A stretch of 53,823 nt of DNA from an uncultured Clostridia bacterium (GCA_902477755.1 CABSIK010000015.1:1-53823); one strand, 5' to 3'. Shown: positions 41,411-51,011, counted from the first letter of the stretch. Translations and numbers: made by a program. The notes: generated from the letters alone by a model not told the origin.

Positions 41411-41872
41411 TTACATATTTCTTGCCAGATCTACCATTTCGATGGCAGAGCATGCCACGTCATAGCCTTTGTTGCCTGCTTTTGTGCCGGCACGTTCGAT
41501 GGCCTGTTCAATGGTGTCTGTAGTCAGTACGCCGAACATGACAGGTACGCCTGTTTCCAGAGCGATGTGTGCGGTGCCTTTGGAAACTTCGTTGCAAACG
41601 TAGTCATAATGGCTGGTTGCACCACGGATCACAGCACCCAGACACAGGATCGCGTCGTATTTGCCGCTTTTTGCCATTTTCTGCGCGATGGTGGGGATTT
41701 CAAAAGCCCCGGGAACCCATGCCAGAGAAATGTCGTCGCCGTCTACGCCGTGACGTACCAGAGCGTCTTCCGCGCCGCTGACCAGTTTGCTTACGATAAA
41801 TTCGTTAAATCTTGCGGCAACGATGCCGATTTTCATACCCTTGCCATTCAAATATCCTTCTAAAACTTTCAT
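41411..41872 (-). CDS. ribH: Lumazine synthase (RibH)
   Basis: 153 residues, the family length. Signature segments are IGIVAARFNEFIVSKLVSGAEDALVRHGV, VPGAFEIP (substrate loop), CLGAVIRGATSHYDYVCNEVSKG (with the catalytic His) and PVMFGVLTTDTIEQAIERAG. It joins the 4-carbon unit from RibB to the pyrimidine to form lumazine. It is last in the rib operon, 23 bases after ribBA. Confidence 0.97.
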   Translation of the reverse strand: MKVLEGYLNGKGMKIGIVAARFNEFIVSKLVSGAEDALVRHGVDGDDISLAWVPGAFEIPTIAQKMAKSGKYDAILCLGAVIRGATSHYDYVCNEVSKGTAHIALETGVPVMFGVLTTDTIEQAIERAGTKAGNKGYDVACSAIEMVDLARNM

Positions 41873-41895
41873 TTCTGTATCCTCCTGATTTGTTT

Positions 41896-43101
41896 TTATA
41901 AAATGTGAGAGAAAATGTGACCCATTTTCTGCTGTTTTGTCTGCAAATAAAATTCGTCGTCTGCCTGAGGTTCGATTTCAATGGGCACACGTTCCACAAT
42001 GGAAACGCCGAAGCCGTCCAGACCATAAACCTTTGTGGGGTTGTTTGTGAGGAGCCGCAGTTCTTTTGCGCCTAAATCCTGCAAAATCTGTGCGCCGATC
42101 CAGTATTCCCGCAGGTCGGGTGCGAAGCCCAGTTCGATGTTGGCTTCTACGGTATCTCTGCCTTTTTCCTGCAGTTCGTAAGCTTTCAGCTTGTTGATGA
42201 GCCCAATGCCTCTGCCTTCCTGACGCATGTACAGCAGGATGCCTCTGCCTTCTTTTTCGATCTGAGCCATGGCTGCGGCAAGCTGTTGTCCGCAGTCGCA
42301 GCGGCGGGAACCGAATACGTCACCAGTCAAACATTCAGAGTGTACACGACACAGCAGGTTTTTGCCGTCGCCGATGTCGCCTTTCACCAGTGCTACGTGG
42401 TGTTCGCCAGTCAGGTCGTTCACATAACCGAAAATGCGGAATTCGCCGTATTTTGTTGGCATTTTTGCTTCCGCTTCCCGAATGACATGTTTTTCGTTGC
42501 GGCGGCAGTAGTTCTGCAAATCGTGGATGGTGATGAATTTCAGGTTGTATTTGTCAGCCAGTTCCCACAGGGAAGGGGTACGCATCATGGTGCCGTCGTC
42601 TGCCATGATTTCGCAGCACAGACCGCACTGTTTCAGTCCAGCCAGACGCATGAGGTCAACGGTAGCTTCTGTATGTCCTTCTCTGGTGAGTACGCCGCCT
42701 CTGCGTGCAATCAGAGGGAACATGTGACCGGGACGACGGAAATCCTGCGGTTTCGCGTCTTCTTCGATACATTTTCTTGCGGTGTAGCCACGTTCCTCAG
42801 CGGAAATGCCTGTGGTGGTGTCCACATGGTCGATGGAAACGGTGAAAGCGGTGCAGTGGTTATCTGTGTTTTCTGTTACCATCTGGGGCAGCATGAGCTT
42901 TCTGCCCAGTTCTTCGCTCATGGGCATGCAGATGAGCCCTTTGCCGTGGGTTGCCATAAAGTTCACGTTTTCTGTGGTGGCAAATTCTGCCGCACAGATG
43001 AGATCCCCTTCGTTTTCTCTGTCGGGGTCGTCAGTCACCAGAATCATACGACCCTGACGCAGTTCTTCCAATGCTTCTTCGATGGTGTTGTATGTACGCA
43101 T
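41896..43101 (-). CDS. ribBA: DHBP synthase / GTP cyclohydrolase II (RibBA)
   Basis: 401 residues from ATG 43101 (AGGAGG before it); the longer frame to 43122 overlaps the ribE end. The N-terminal DHBP synthase has VTDDPDRENEGDLICAAEFAT and later RRGGVLTREGHTEATVDL. The C-terminal GTP cyclohydrolase II has VHSECLTGDVFGSRRCDCGQQL (zinc Cys residues), MRQEGRGIGLINKLKAY and LRLLTNNPTKVYGL. Both entry reactions of riboflavin synthesis are present in one chain. Confidence 0.97.
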   Translation of the reverse strand: MRTYNTIEEALEELRQGRMILVTDDPDRENEGDLICAAEFATTENVNFMATHGKGLICMPMSEELGRKLMLPQMVTENTDNHCTAFTVSIDHVDTTTGISAEERGYTARKCIEEDAKPQDFRRPGHMFPLIARRGGVLTREGHTEATVDLMRLAGLKQCGLCCEIMADDGTMMRTPSLWELADKYNLKFITIHDLQNYCRRNEKHVIREAEAKMPTKYGEFRIFGYVNDLTGEHHVALVKGDIGDGKNLLCRVHSECLTGDVFGSRRCDCGQQLAAAMAQIEKEGRGILLYMRQEGRGIGLINKLKAYELQEKGRDTVEANIELGFAPDLREYWIGAQILQDLGAKELRLLTNNPTKVYGLDGFGVSIVERVPIEIEPQADDEFYLQTKQQKMGHIFSHIL

Positions 43102-43118
43102 AATAAATCCTCCTATGT

Positions 43119-43769
43119 TCAAAATCCGTTTTCCCGCAGGAAATCCATGGTCAGTGTGGATTTCTTGGGAGCGGATTCTGTGTTCTTTGCCAAAAATTTC
43201 TGAATGTATTTGCCGATGACGTCTGTTTCTAGATTGCAGGCGTATCCTTTGGGACGGTCTAAAAGGGCAGTGTGTCCGCCGGTGTGGGGGATGATGCCCA
43301 CCCGAAAACTGTCTTTGCCCACATCCATCACCGTCAGGCTGGTGCCGTCAATGGCGATGGAGCCTTTTTCCACAATGCCCGAAAGGATTTCCGGGTCTGC
43401 GCCGATGGTGAGGACAACAGCCTGTCCCTCGGGCTTCTGGGAAAGGAAAGTGCCTTGCCCGTCAATGTGCCCCGTGACCATATGCCCGCCAAAACGCCCG
43501 TCTGCCGCCATGGCTCTTTCCAGATGTACCACGCTGCCCCGCTTTAGGTTCCCCAGATTGGTGCGGCGCAGGCTTTCCGCCATGACAAAGGCTGTAAAGC
43601 CGTCTTTTTCCAGTTTCGTCACCGTCAGGCAGGTACCGTTGACGGCAATGCTGTCTCCCAGCTTTGTGCCGCCCAGTACGGTGGTTGCGGCAATTTGCAG
43701 CTCGCCGCCGTCTTTGGTGAGGGAAACACCCCGAATGGTGCCCAGTTCCTCAATGATGCCTGTGAACAT
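43119..43769 (-). CDS. ribE: Riboflavin synthase alpha chain
   Basis: 216 residues with the start MFTGIIEELGTI typical of the family and two lumazine-binding barrels (about 1-95, and 96-190: MVTGHIDGQGTFLSQKPEGQAVVLTIGADPEILSGIVEKGSIAIDGTSLTV). It converts two lumazines to riboflavin. It follows ribD directly (ribD stop and ribE start are adjacent at 43769/43770). Confidence 0.97.
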   Translation of the reverse strand: MFTGIIEELGTIRGVSLTKDGGELQIAATTVLGGTKLGDSIAVNGTCLTVTKLEKDGFTAFVMAESLRRTNLGNLKRGSVVHLERAMAADGRFGGHMVTGHIDGQGTFLSQKPEGQAVVLTIGADPEILSGIVEKGSIAIDGTSLTVMDVGKDSFRVGIIPHTGGHTALLDRPKGYACNLETDVIGKYIQKFLAKNTESAPKKSTLTMDFLRENGF

Positions 43770-44867
43770 TTACTTCGCCTCCTGTTTCGGGAAATCATAA
43801 ACGCAGAGTACATCGTTTCCGAAGGTCTGTACTTCTGCCAGATGCAGGTCAGCAGCTTCTGATGGAAGGAGAACTCCGCCGCCTGCGATGGGGGATTTTG
43901 CCTGTGCGCCCCCGAATACTTTTGCCCCCATGTATATGTATGCCCGTTGTACCAGTCCTGCTTCCAGAAAAGCGCCGTTCAGTGTGGCGCCGCCTTCCAG
44001 CAGGATGCCGCTGATCTGTTTTTCCCCCAGTCTGTCCATGAGGGCAGGGAGGGGAACTTTTTCCCCGTCAAAGACCAGCACTTCTGCCCCTTTTGCTGTC
44101 AGTGCCGCCTGTTTTTCCGCGTCCTTGGAACAGGTTGCCACAATGAGGGGAATGTCCTTTGCCGTCTGAACCAGTTTGCTGTCCAGCGGAATCTGTAATT
44201 TGCTGTCACATACGATGCGGATGGGATTCCGTCCCTCATCTCCCAGCCGGCAGTTCAGCATGGGGTCGTCTGCCAGAACGGTGCCGATGCCTGCCAGAAT
44301 GGCAGGATACCGCCGCCGCAGCTGGTGTACATGATGACGGCTGTCCGCGTTGGTGATCCACTGGGATGCGCCGGTGACAGTGGCGATTTTCCCGTCGGCA
44401 GTCATGGCGTATTTCATTGCCACATAAGGCCGCTTCGTTGTGATGTAGTGAAAGAAAGGGCCGTTGAGGGCGTCACATTCTGCCCGAAGAAAATCTTCCT
44501 CCACCTCAACGCCTGCCGCTCTCAGGATGGCGGCTCCTTTGCCTGCCACCTTGGGATTGGGGTCACGGGAACCGATGACCACTTTGGCAATGCCTGCCTC
44601 CAGAAGGGCTTCTGTGCAGGGTGGTGTCTTGCCGTAGTGACAGCAGGGCTCCAAAGTTACATAGATGGTAGCGCCTTCAGGGGAGGTGCGGCAGTTTGCC
44701 AGAGCGTTCCGCTCCGCGTGGAGTCCGCCAAAACGTGCGTGCCAGCCTTCGCCGATGATTTCGCCGTCTTTGACAATGACCGCGCCCACCAGTGGGTTCG
44801 GGTCAACGGCACCGATACCGTTTTTGGCAAGGGTGATGGCTCGCCGCATAAAATCCTGTTTTTCCAT
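43770..44867 (-). CDS. ribD: Riboflavin deaminase/reductase (RibD)
   Basis: 365 residues from ATG 44867, with AAGGA about 10 nt before; a GTG at 44876 is an alternative. The deaminase domain has LHAERNALANC and LEPCCHYGKTPPC (zinc ligands). The reductase domain has YVAMKYAMTADGKIAT, ASQWITN and ILLEGGATLNGAFLEAGLV. First gene of the operon and directly under the FMN riboswitch. Confidence 0.96.
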   Translation of the reverse strand: MEKQDFMRRAITLAKNGIGAVDPNPLVGAVIVKDGEIIGEGWHARFGGLHAERNALANCRTSPEGATIYVTLEPCCHYGKTPPCTEALLEAGIAKVVIGSRDPNPKVAGKGAAILRAAGVEVEEDFLRAECDALNGPFFHYITTKRPYVAMKYAMTADGKIATVTGASQWITNADSRHHVHQLRRRYPAILAGIGTVLADDPMLNCRLGDEGRNPIRIVCDSKLQIPLDSKLVQTAKDIPLIVATCSKDAEKQAALTAKGAEVLVFDGEKVPLPALMDRLGEKQISGILLEGGATLNGAFLEAGLVQRAYIYMGAKVFGGAQAKSPIAGGGVLLPSEAADLHLAEVQTFGNDVLCVYDFPKQEAK

Positions 44868-44888
44868 TTCCTCCACTTCCTTTTTCGC

Positions 44889-44930
44889 AAAAAATAACCC
44901 TGAACAGACGGGAAACCGTCCACTCAGGGC
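44889..44930 (-). terminator. FMN-controlled terminator
   Basis: On the minus strand GCCCTGAGTGGACGG pairs with CCGTCTGTTCAGGG around TTTC, followed by TTATTTTTT. It sits between the riboswitch and ribD and should form when FMN is bound. Confidence 0.8.
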
Positions 44931-45046
44931 TCATAAATCCATAGAAAATAAGCATATGCAAAAAACAAAGGGCATCACAAATACACCCGTTTTCGGCATA
45001 CACAAAAGAACAGAACAAAAACAGATGCTTCTGCCTTGTGCTGTCA

Positions 45047-45162
45047 TGATCTTCTTCCATCCAGACTATACTGTCGGTTTTGGAATCTCACCAAATCCTA
45101 CGCATCACTGCGCTCGCGGACTATACCGCCGATCGGGAATTTCACCCTGCCCTGAAGATACT
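45047..45162 (-). ncRNA. FMN riboswitch (RFN element)
   Basis: The minus strand shows the conserved blocks of the RFN element in order: TCTTCAGGGCAGGGTGAAAT, TCCCGATCGGCGGTATAGTC, CGCGAGC, GATTTGGTGAGATTCC, AACCGACAGTATAGTC and GGATGGAAGAAGAT. It controls the ribD-ribE-ribBA-ribH operon by FMN feedback through the terminator at 44889-44930. The 240 bases to its right up to 45408 hold the operon's promoter region and no gene. Confidence 0.97.
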
Positions 45163-45407
45163 GCCGTATGTAGTTGACGCATTTATCATAGACCCATGTT
45201 AAGAAAAAAACAAGCCCCTTTTTTCAAAAAAATTGCATGGATTTGCATACAAAATTTCGTTATATTTGCATAATGACAGGAAAATGCAAATGCAGACTGC
45301 CGAAAAAACAGAAAGGGCGTTTTCGGGAAAAAAGACGGAAAAATCAGGGGCTTTGGGGCAAAATAACAGGGGAAAAAAGAAAATTGCATTTTGTATGAAT
45401 TTTTCTC

Positions 45408-45436
45408 TTGCCTTTTGTGCAAAAGTATGGTAGAGT
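45408..45436 (+). promoter_or_regulatory. Predicted promoter of P-type ATPase
   Basis: TTGCCT and TAGAGT are 17 bases apart, just upstream of the Mn2+ riboswitch. Confidence 0.5.
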
Positions 45437-45440
45437 CATT

Positions 45441-45523
45441 GTAATAAAAGGGAGTAGCTTGTGCGGCAAGCCGCATCGTCAGCGTTCGTCATCTCGGTGC
45501 TATCACCCGGGCGCGACTAAAAG
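45441..45523 (+). ncRNA. Mn2+ riboswitch (yybP-ykoY)
   Basis: The RNA has the yybP-ykoY hallmarks: AAAAGGGAGTAGC at the 5' end, a first arm with GCGGCAAGCCGC, CATCGTCA, and a second arm with TCTCGGTGC, then CCCGGGCGCGACTAAAAG. It is followed by a strong terminator. The 5' segment GTAATAAAAG can also pair with CTTTTATTGC in the terminator, giving an antiterminator. In this class Mn2+ binding turns on exporters, which fits the P-type ATPase downstream. Confidence 0.85.
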
Positions 45524-45541
45524 AAAATTTTCTTGAAAAGC

Positions 45542-45591
45542 AAGACTTTTATTGCATAACGAGAGGATTCGGTGCAATAAAAGTCTTTTTT
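45542..45591 (+). terminator. Riboswitch terminator
   Basis: AAGACTTTTATTGCA (45542-45556) and TGCAATAAAAGTCTT (45573-45587) are perfect 15-bp arms followed by TTTT. It is the expression platform of the Mn2+ riboswitch. Confidence 0.9.
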
Positions 45592-45624
45592 ATTTGCACG
45601 GGACACAGAGAAAGGGGAATTTCT

Positions 45625-48219
45625 ATGGATAAACAATGGAAATTAACGCAGGAAGAACTCCTGCAGGAGATGAACAGCTCCATGAACGGGCTCACAGCGG
45701 AAGAAGCCAAAAAACGGCTGGAACAGTACGGCTACAACAAATTGCAGGAAGGCAAGCGCAAAGGCGTTTTGCAGGTATTTGCGGAACAGTTCGCTGACCT
45801 GTTGGTTGTGATTTTGATTGTGGCTGCTGTGATTTCCGCCATTACCGGCGGTGTGGAAGGCACCATCGTTATTCTGGCGGTATTGATTCTCAATGCCATT
45901 TTGGGTACGGTACAGCACTTCAAAGCCCAGAAATCTCTGGACAGCTTGAAAGCTATGGCAGCACCCAATGCCCGTGTCATTCGTGACGGTCAGAAAATGG
46001 AAGTGCCTGCGGCAGAACTGGTGCCTGGTGACATCCTGTTGCTGGAAGCAGGGGACGTAACCGCTGCAGACGGTCGTGTATTGCAGAACTTCTCCTTGCA
46101 GGTCAGCGAAAGCGCACTGACAGGGGAATCTGAAAACGTAAATAAAATCGACACACCCATCGATCAGGATGAACTGCCTTTGGGTGACAGATTGAATATG
46201 GTATACAGCAGCTCTCTGGTATCCTACGGCCGTGCGGTGGTACTGGTCACAGGTACAGGGATGCAGACAGAAATCGGTAAAATTGCAGACCTGATGGAAT
46301 CCGCACAAGAAAAGGCAACACCCCTCCAGCGCAGTCTGGATGATTTCTCCAAGAAACTATCCATCATCATCATGGTCATCTGTGCCATCGTCTTTGGTCT
46401 GGGTGTATGGCGTGATATGGGTCTGGCAGAATCTTTGATGTTTGCTGTGGCTCTGGCAGTTGCTGCCATTCCCGAAGCCCTCAGCTCCATCGTGACCATC
46501 GGTCTGGCGATTGGTACTCAGAAAATGGCAAAAGAAAACGCCATCATCAAAAACCTCCGTGCCGTGGAAGGTCTGGGCTGTGTATCTGTGATCTGTTCCG
46601 ATAAAACAGGTACTTTGACACAGAACCGCATGACTGTAAAGAAAGCTTATGCCAACGGCAAAGTTTGGGAGCCCGAAGAAGCAAAAGGCAATGATAAAGC
46701 CGTGAACGGTCTGGTGGCAGAAAGTGTATTGTGTAATGACGGCGCCATCAACGGCGAAACAGCAGTGGGCGACCCTACAGAAACGGCTCTGCTGTCCTTC
46801 TGCCGTACCATCGGCGGCGATGAAAATAAAGTCAGAGAAGAATTCCCTCGTTTGCAGGAAATTCCCTTTGACTCCGACAGAAAACTCATGTCTACACTGC
46901 ATTTCAGAAACGAACGCTATGAAATGCTCACAAAAGGCGCACCTGACGTACTGCTGGCAAGATGTACTTCCGTGGAACAGAACGGCGAAGTCCTGCCTTT
47001 GACAGACGAAATCCGCAGCGCCATCGTAGACCAGAACAGAGATTTCTCCTCTCAGGGTCTGCGTGTACTGGCATTTGCCAAAAAGGTGCTTTCTGAAAAC
47101 CGCCCTCTGACACTGGAGGACGAAAACGACCTGATCTTCACTGGTTTGATTGCTATGATGGACCCTCCTCGTGTGGAATCCGCTCCTGCTGTTGCGGACT
47201 GCCGCAGAGCTGGTATCCGTCCTGTTATGATCACTGGTGACCATAAAATCACTGCTTCTGCCATCGCAAGAGAAATCGGCATCCTTCAGGATGGCGACAG
47301 AGCCGTAGAAGGCAGTGAGCTGGAAAAAATGACAGACGAAGAACTTCGCAACGAAGTAGAACATATTTCCGTTTATGCTCGTGTATCTCCTGAGCATAAA
47401 ATCCGTATCGTAAGAGCATGGCAGGATAGAGGCCATGTGGCAGCTATGACAGGTGACGGCGTTAATGACGCACCTGCACTGAAACAGGCTGATATCGGTA
47501 TTGCCATGGGTATCACCGGTACAGAAGTATCTAAGGACGCAGCGTCCATGATTCTGACAGATGATAACTTCGCGACCATCGTCAAAGCCGTAGCCAACGG
47601 CAGAAACGTATACACCAATATCAAGAACTCCATCCAGTTCCTGCTTTCCGGTAACTTGGCTGGTATCTTGGTAGTTATGATCACATCCCTCTTTGGTCTG
47701 CCTCTGCCTTTCACAGCAGTACAGCTTCTGTTCATCAACCTGTTGACAGACAGCTTGCCCGCACTGGCAGTGAACATGGAAAAACCCACTGGCGACCTGC
47801 TGAACCAGAAACCCAGAAGCCCCAAAGAAGGTATTCTGACAAAAGACTTTTTGCAGACACTGGGTATCCAGGGTGCCCTCATTGCGGTGGCAACCATGGC
47901 AGCGTTCTATCTGGGTATGCAGATCAACAACGGCATGGCTTGCACCATGGCTTTTGCAACACTTTGTTTGGCACGTCTGTTCCACGGCTTCAACTGCCGC
48001 GGCTCCCGTTCCATCTTCCGTCTGCCCTCCAATCCTTACAGCGTAGGTGCTTTCTTCGTAGGCACACTGCTGCTGATGCTGGTACTGTTTGTGCCTGCAC
48101 TCCATGGATTGTTTGACATCGACAACGCGCTGACACTGACAAATATCGGTCAGATCGTAGGTCTGGCATTTGCGCCTACGCTGCTGATCCAGCTGTCCAG
48201 AATCGTCAGAGGCAAATAA
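45625..48219 (+). CDS. P-type cation ATPase, probable Mn2+/Ca2+ exporter
   Basis: 864 residues with an AAAGGGG site. It has the P2-type plan: N-terminal cation ATPase domain (EELLQEMNSSMNGLTAEEAKKRLEQYGYN), actuator LTGESENV, membrane motif IPEALSSIVT, phosphorylation site CSDKTGTLTQN, nucleotide motif KGAPDVLL, hinge MTGDGVNDAPALKQAD and a C-terminal helix bundle (LLFINLLTDSLPALAVNMEKP). SERCA-type Ca2+ pumps have PEGLP in helix 4 where this has PEALS. The Mn2+ riboswitch in front and the known Mn2+ exporter YoaB/MntX-like group argue for Mn2+ efflux; Ca2+ remains possible. Confidence 0.9.
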   Translation: MDKQWKLTQEELLQEMNSSMNGLTAEEAKKRLEQYGYNKLQEGKRKGVLQVFAEQFADLLVVILIVAAVISAITGGVEGTIVILAVLILNAILGTVQHFKAQKSLDSLKAMAAPNARVIRDGQKMEVPAAELVPGDILLLEAGDVTAADGRVLQNFSLQVSESALTGESENVNKIDTPIDQDELPLGDRLNMVYSSSLVSYGRAVVLVTGTGMQTEIGKIADLMESAQEKATPLQRSLDDFSKKLSIIIMVICAIVFGLGVWRDMGLAESLMFAVALAVAAIPEALSSIVTIGLAIGTQKMAKENAIIKNLRAVEGLGCVSVICSDKTGTLTQNRMTVKKAYANGKVWEPEEAKGNDKAVNGLVAESVLCNDGAINGETAVGDPTETALLSFCRTIGGDENKVREEFPRLQEIPFDSDRKLMSTLHFRNERYEMLTKGAPDVLLARCTSVEQNGEVLPLTDEIRSAIVDQNRDFSSQGLRVLAFAKKVLSENRPLTLEDENDLIFTGLIAMMDPPRVESAPAVADCRRAGIRPVMITGDHKITASAIAREIGILQDGDRAVEGSELEKMTDEELRNEVEHISVYARVSPEHKIRIVRAWQDRGHVAAMTGDGVNDAPALKQADIGIAMGITGTEVSKDAASMILTDDNFATIVKAVANGRNVYTNIKNSIQFLLSGNLAGILVVMITSLFGLPLPFTAVQLLFINLLTDSLPALAVNMEKPTGDLLNQKPRSPKEGILTKDFLQTLGIQGALIAVATMAAFYLGMQINNGMACTMAFATLCLARLFHGFNCRGSRSIFRLPSNPYSVGAFFVGTLLLMLVLFVPALHGLFDIDNALTLTNIGQIVGLAFAPTLLIQLSRIVRGK

Positions 48220-48228
48220 GCTTACGTC

Positions 48229-48316
48229 ACCCTGTGGGGTTATGTGCAGTATAACCCCATAGCGGTTTTTGATATCCCCGTATTTCCCTCCCAAAAAAAT
48301 ACGGGGTATTTTTTTG
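48229..48316 (+). terminator. Tandem terminators
   Basis: Two hairpins in a row: GGGGTTAT/ATAACCCC (extended by outer pairs) followed by TTTTT, then ATCCCCGTATTT/AAATACGGGGTAT followed by a T-run. They end the ATPase transcript. Confidence 0.8.
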
Positions 48317-48349
48317 TAAATCTGTGAAAAGACCTGAAAGGAGAAAGAT

Positions 48350-48769
48350 ATGTGCAGATTCCCCTTGCTTTGTAAGATTATCCATACCACCCATGTGGAG
48401 CATTTCGCCATGGGCTATGTGGCGGTGTTGCTGCTGGTTGCCTTTGGCGTCTGGCAGGTAGAGCCAGGTATCACCACCTTTTCCGATGGCGTATGGTATT
48501 GCTTTGCCGCATCCACCACTGTTGGTTTTGGGGATATTGTGGCAGTAACCACTGTAGGGCGCATCCTGACGGTGATACTGGTGCTTTATGGTATTTTCAC
48601 CATTGCCCTTATTCCCGGTGTTATGGTCAATTACTTTGTGGAGTATAACAAAATCCGCTATAATGAAAGTCTGCTGATGTTCATGGATCAATTGGAGCAT
48701 CTGGATACCCTGTCTAAAGAAGAACTTCGGGAAATTTCCGCCAAAGTCCGCAATTTCCGCGGAAAATAA
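48350..48769 (+). CDS. Two-helix potassium channel
   Basis: 139 residues. Two membrane helices (GYVAVLLLVAFGVWQV and RILTVILVLYGIFTIALIPGVMV) flank the pore loop DGVWYCFAASTTVGFGDIVAVT with the selectivity filter TTVGFGD. The C-terminal 45 residues are soluble and helical, without an RCK/TrkA domain. It should form a tetrameric K+ channel. No gating ligand can be inferred. It starts 34 bases after tandem terminators, with AAAGGAG. Confidence 0.88.
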   Translation: MCRFPLLCKIIHTTHVEHFAMGYVAVLLLVAFGVWQVEPGITTFSDGVWYCFAASTTVGFGDIVAVTTVGRILTVILVLYGIFTIALIPGVMVNYFVEYNKIRYNESLLMFMDQLEHLDTLSKEELREISAKVRNFRGK

Positions 48770-48789
48770 AAAAACAGAGTATTTCTTTT

Positions 48790-48863
48790 CGGGCATTTTC
48801 AGAAAAAACAAAGCAAGCTGAAATCCTTGTGATACATAGGATTTCAGCTTGCTTATTTTTTTA
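48790..48863 (+). repeat. Dispersed palindromic repeat, partial copy
   Basis: GGGCATTTTCAGAAAAAACAAAG leads into a hairpin with arms AAGCTGAAATCC...GGATTTCAGCTT around TTGTGATACAT and then TTATTTTTTT. Only the first module is present. The last bases overlap the stop of the convergent FUSC gene. Confidence 0.7.
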
Positions 48864-50837
48864 TTTGCGAGAAAGTTCTTTTTTCTTAAAAATCAGAGTG
48901 TTGCTTGCCACCTGACTGTATAAAGACCGCAGATGTCCGCTGTTGCGCATGTACTGGGTCAGCACATAGGAAAGGTCTTTGTCCCTAAAATCCCGATGGA
49001 GGGCAAAGGAAGGCGTTGTGGGCTGGGGTGGGAAGATTTCTTTTTGCAGCTGCATGGTCAGATCCATGAGGGCAGGGTATTCTTCCTGTTCTGCCGAGCC
49101 TGTCTGCATGAGGTATGCCGTCTGTTCCAGTTCGGAGAATGTTTTCCAAAGGGTCACCAGCAGTTCATGATACACTGTGCCCGTTTCTCCCGGCAGCTCT
49201 TTCTGTATGTACTCCCTGCATTGGGCGTAGATCATGTGGAACTCCGTCAGCAGTTCATTGTACTCATGTAAATCCACGTTTTGTGATAAACTCCGTCTGG
49301 CAATTTCCCAGTAGGAGGCGTGGAGCTGGAACAGCCTGCGGATGTTCAGGGCAAACTGTTTTTCCTTTGTGGTAGGGAAGAAAAACAGGTTGATGACGGA
49401 AACCAGCAGCACCGCCGTGATGACATAGGCAATACGCAGCCAGATGAGTGTATTGTCCTGCATGGTCATGGACGCCAGAATCAGGGCAAAACTGGTGGAG
49501 AATATGGGCTGCACCCATGTGCCGGGGGTGGAGCAGTACATGAAGAACATCATGAGGAAAGCAAAGGCAAACTGCATGGGCACCGTCGGCAGGAAAGGTT
49601 CAACCAGCGCTACCACCAAACATCCTAAGGCGGTGCCGATGGGACGGGTCACCAGACGATGCTCACTGTCCTCAAAACTGGGCTGGAGCAGCAGAAAAGC
49701 GTTCAAAGGAAACCAATATACATGGTTTGCATGGGAAATTGCCATGGCGCCGCAGCTGATGGTGAGCACCACCGAAAGACGCAGGGCGAACCGTGTTTCG
49801 ATGGAATGGCGGGAAATGCGCCGCCGGAATTTCAGCCATGTTTCCTGCCAGTCCACACCGAACCACTGGAGATGCTGTTTCTTTGTGGCAGGGTAGGTGT
49901 GGCAAATCAGTATGAGCATGTGCAGACAGCTCCGGTAAAAGATGCGTACCCGTCCTTCGGGCATTTCTTTTTGCTGCAAAAGGACACGGGCTTTGGAAAT
50001 CAGCGCTGTGTTGTCTGTTTCGTTGAGGGCTTGGGAGGCTTCTTCTGCCAGCTCTGCCACCTCTGTCAAACGAGGCAGGGCATTTTGCTGGACTTCATCC
50101 TGCTGCCATGCCTTGTCCCGAACAAGATAAAAACTTCGCTGAAACATGACTGCCAGCATATCGAAGCATTTTTTGCCGTGGTCGCCTTTTTGGAACACCG
50201 TCTGCATCTGGTATGCCATGCGGTGGTAGGTGTCCTCTAATTTGTAAAGTTCTTTAGAAAAATCGTCATCCGTTTCTCCAGCCGCAATGCGTGTGACCAT
50301 CCGGGAAAGCTGCTTCAGTCCCATGTGCAGTGTTTGGACGGTGGGTTTTGCCTGCTTTTTGCCGCGCTGCAAATAGGGATACAGCTTCAGTACAACCGCA
50401 AGGAATATCCAGCAGACCAGCACCACTTCCAGCTGTACGGCGAAATCTTTTGGTTCCGGCGGCATGAATTGCAGGAATACGAATATCATAGCACTGGCAA
50501 AATATCCTTTTGGCACGAATTGTGAAGATTGCAGGAAAACCAGCGCAAAAGGAATGGTGAAATTCAAAAGCAGAGAAAGGGGCGTATCCAGCGTGGCAAT
50601 CATAGCGAAAAGGGCAAGGGCTTCGCAGATGACCAGCTGACGGAACAGATATCCCCAGGAGTTGTATCGGGCATGGCGAATCTGGAACAGCACTGTAATG
50701 ACGGAGGCGGTCATAACAAATTGCAGGTCAAAGAATACTGCCACCAGCAGGAAAGAGGCGCCGAAAAAAAGCACCACCGGCAATGCGCCTCGCCAGTTAG
50801 GGTGAAATTTGGGCAGATATTTTTTGATTTTTTTCAT
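48861..50837 (-). CDS. FUSC-family aromatic-acid exporter-like protein
   Basis: 658 residues. An N-terminal block of about six membrane helices (ALPVVLFFGASFLLVAVFF, FVMTASVITVLF, LFAMIATL...FALVFLQ) is followed by a soluble helical stretch (about 165-330), a second membrane block (LRLSVVLTISCGAMAISHANHVYWFPLNAFLLLQPSFEDSEHRLVTRPIGTALGCLVVALV) and a C-terminal helical domain. It is the YccS/FUSC two-block fold and should be an inner-membrane transporter. It is much longer than the FUSC-like gene at 30321 and is not a copy of it. Confidence 0.85.
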   Translation of the reverse strand: MKKIKKYLPKFHPNWRGALPVVLFFGASFLLVAVFFDLQFVMTASVITVLFQIRHARYNSWGYLFRQLVICEALALFAMIATLDTPLSLLLNFTIPFALVFLQSSQFVPKGYFASAMIFVFLQFMPPEPKDFAVQLEVVLVCWIFLAVVLKLYPYLQRGKKQAKPTVQTLHMGLKQLSRMVTRIAAGETDDDFSKELYKLEDTYHRMAYQMQTVFQKGDHGKKCFDMLAVMFQRSFYLVRDKAWQQDEVQQNALPRLTEVAELAEEASQALNETDNTALISKARVLLQQKEMPEGRVRIFYRSCLHMLILICHTYPATKKQHLQWFGVDWQETWLKFRRRISRHSIETRFALRLSVVLTISCGAMAISHANHVYWFPLNAFLLLQPSFEDSEHRLVTRPIGTALGCLVVALVEPFLPTVPMQFAFAFLMMFFMYCSTPGTWVQPIFSTSFALILASMTMQDNTLIWLRIAYVITAVLLVSVINLFFFPTTKEKQFALNIRRLFQLHASYWEIARRSLSQNVDLHEYNELLTEFHMIYAQCREYIQKELPGETGTVYHELLVTLWKTFSELEQTAYLMQTGSAEQEEYPALMDLTMQLQKEIFPPQPTTPSFALHRDFRDKDLSYVLTQYMRNSGHLRSLYSQVASNTLIFKKKELSRK

Positions 50838-51011
50838 GGATACACCTCCTTTTTGCTGTGTGTTAAGATTTTGTATATTTTTTATGATAGCATAGTTTTT
50901 TTGTGTTGAAAATACAATGGGTGACTTTTGAAGGGGAAGGAGGCGAGAAAAATCCTTATGTTACAGACATTATGAATTGTTTAAGGCTTTCTTACGAATG
51001 GCGGAAAGCAG

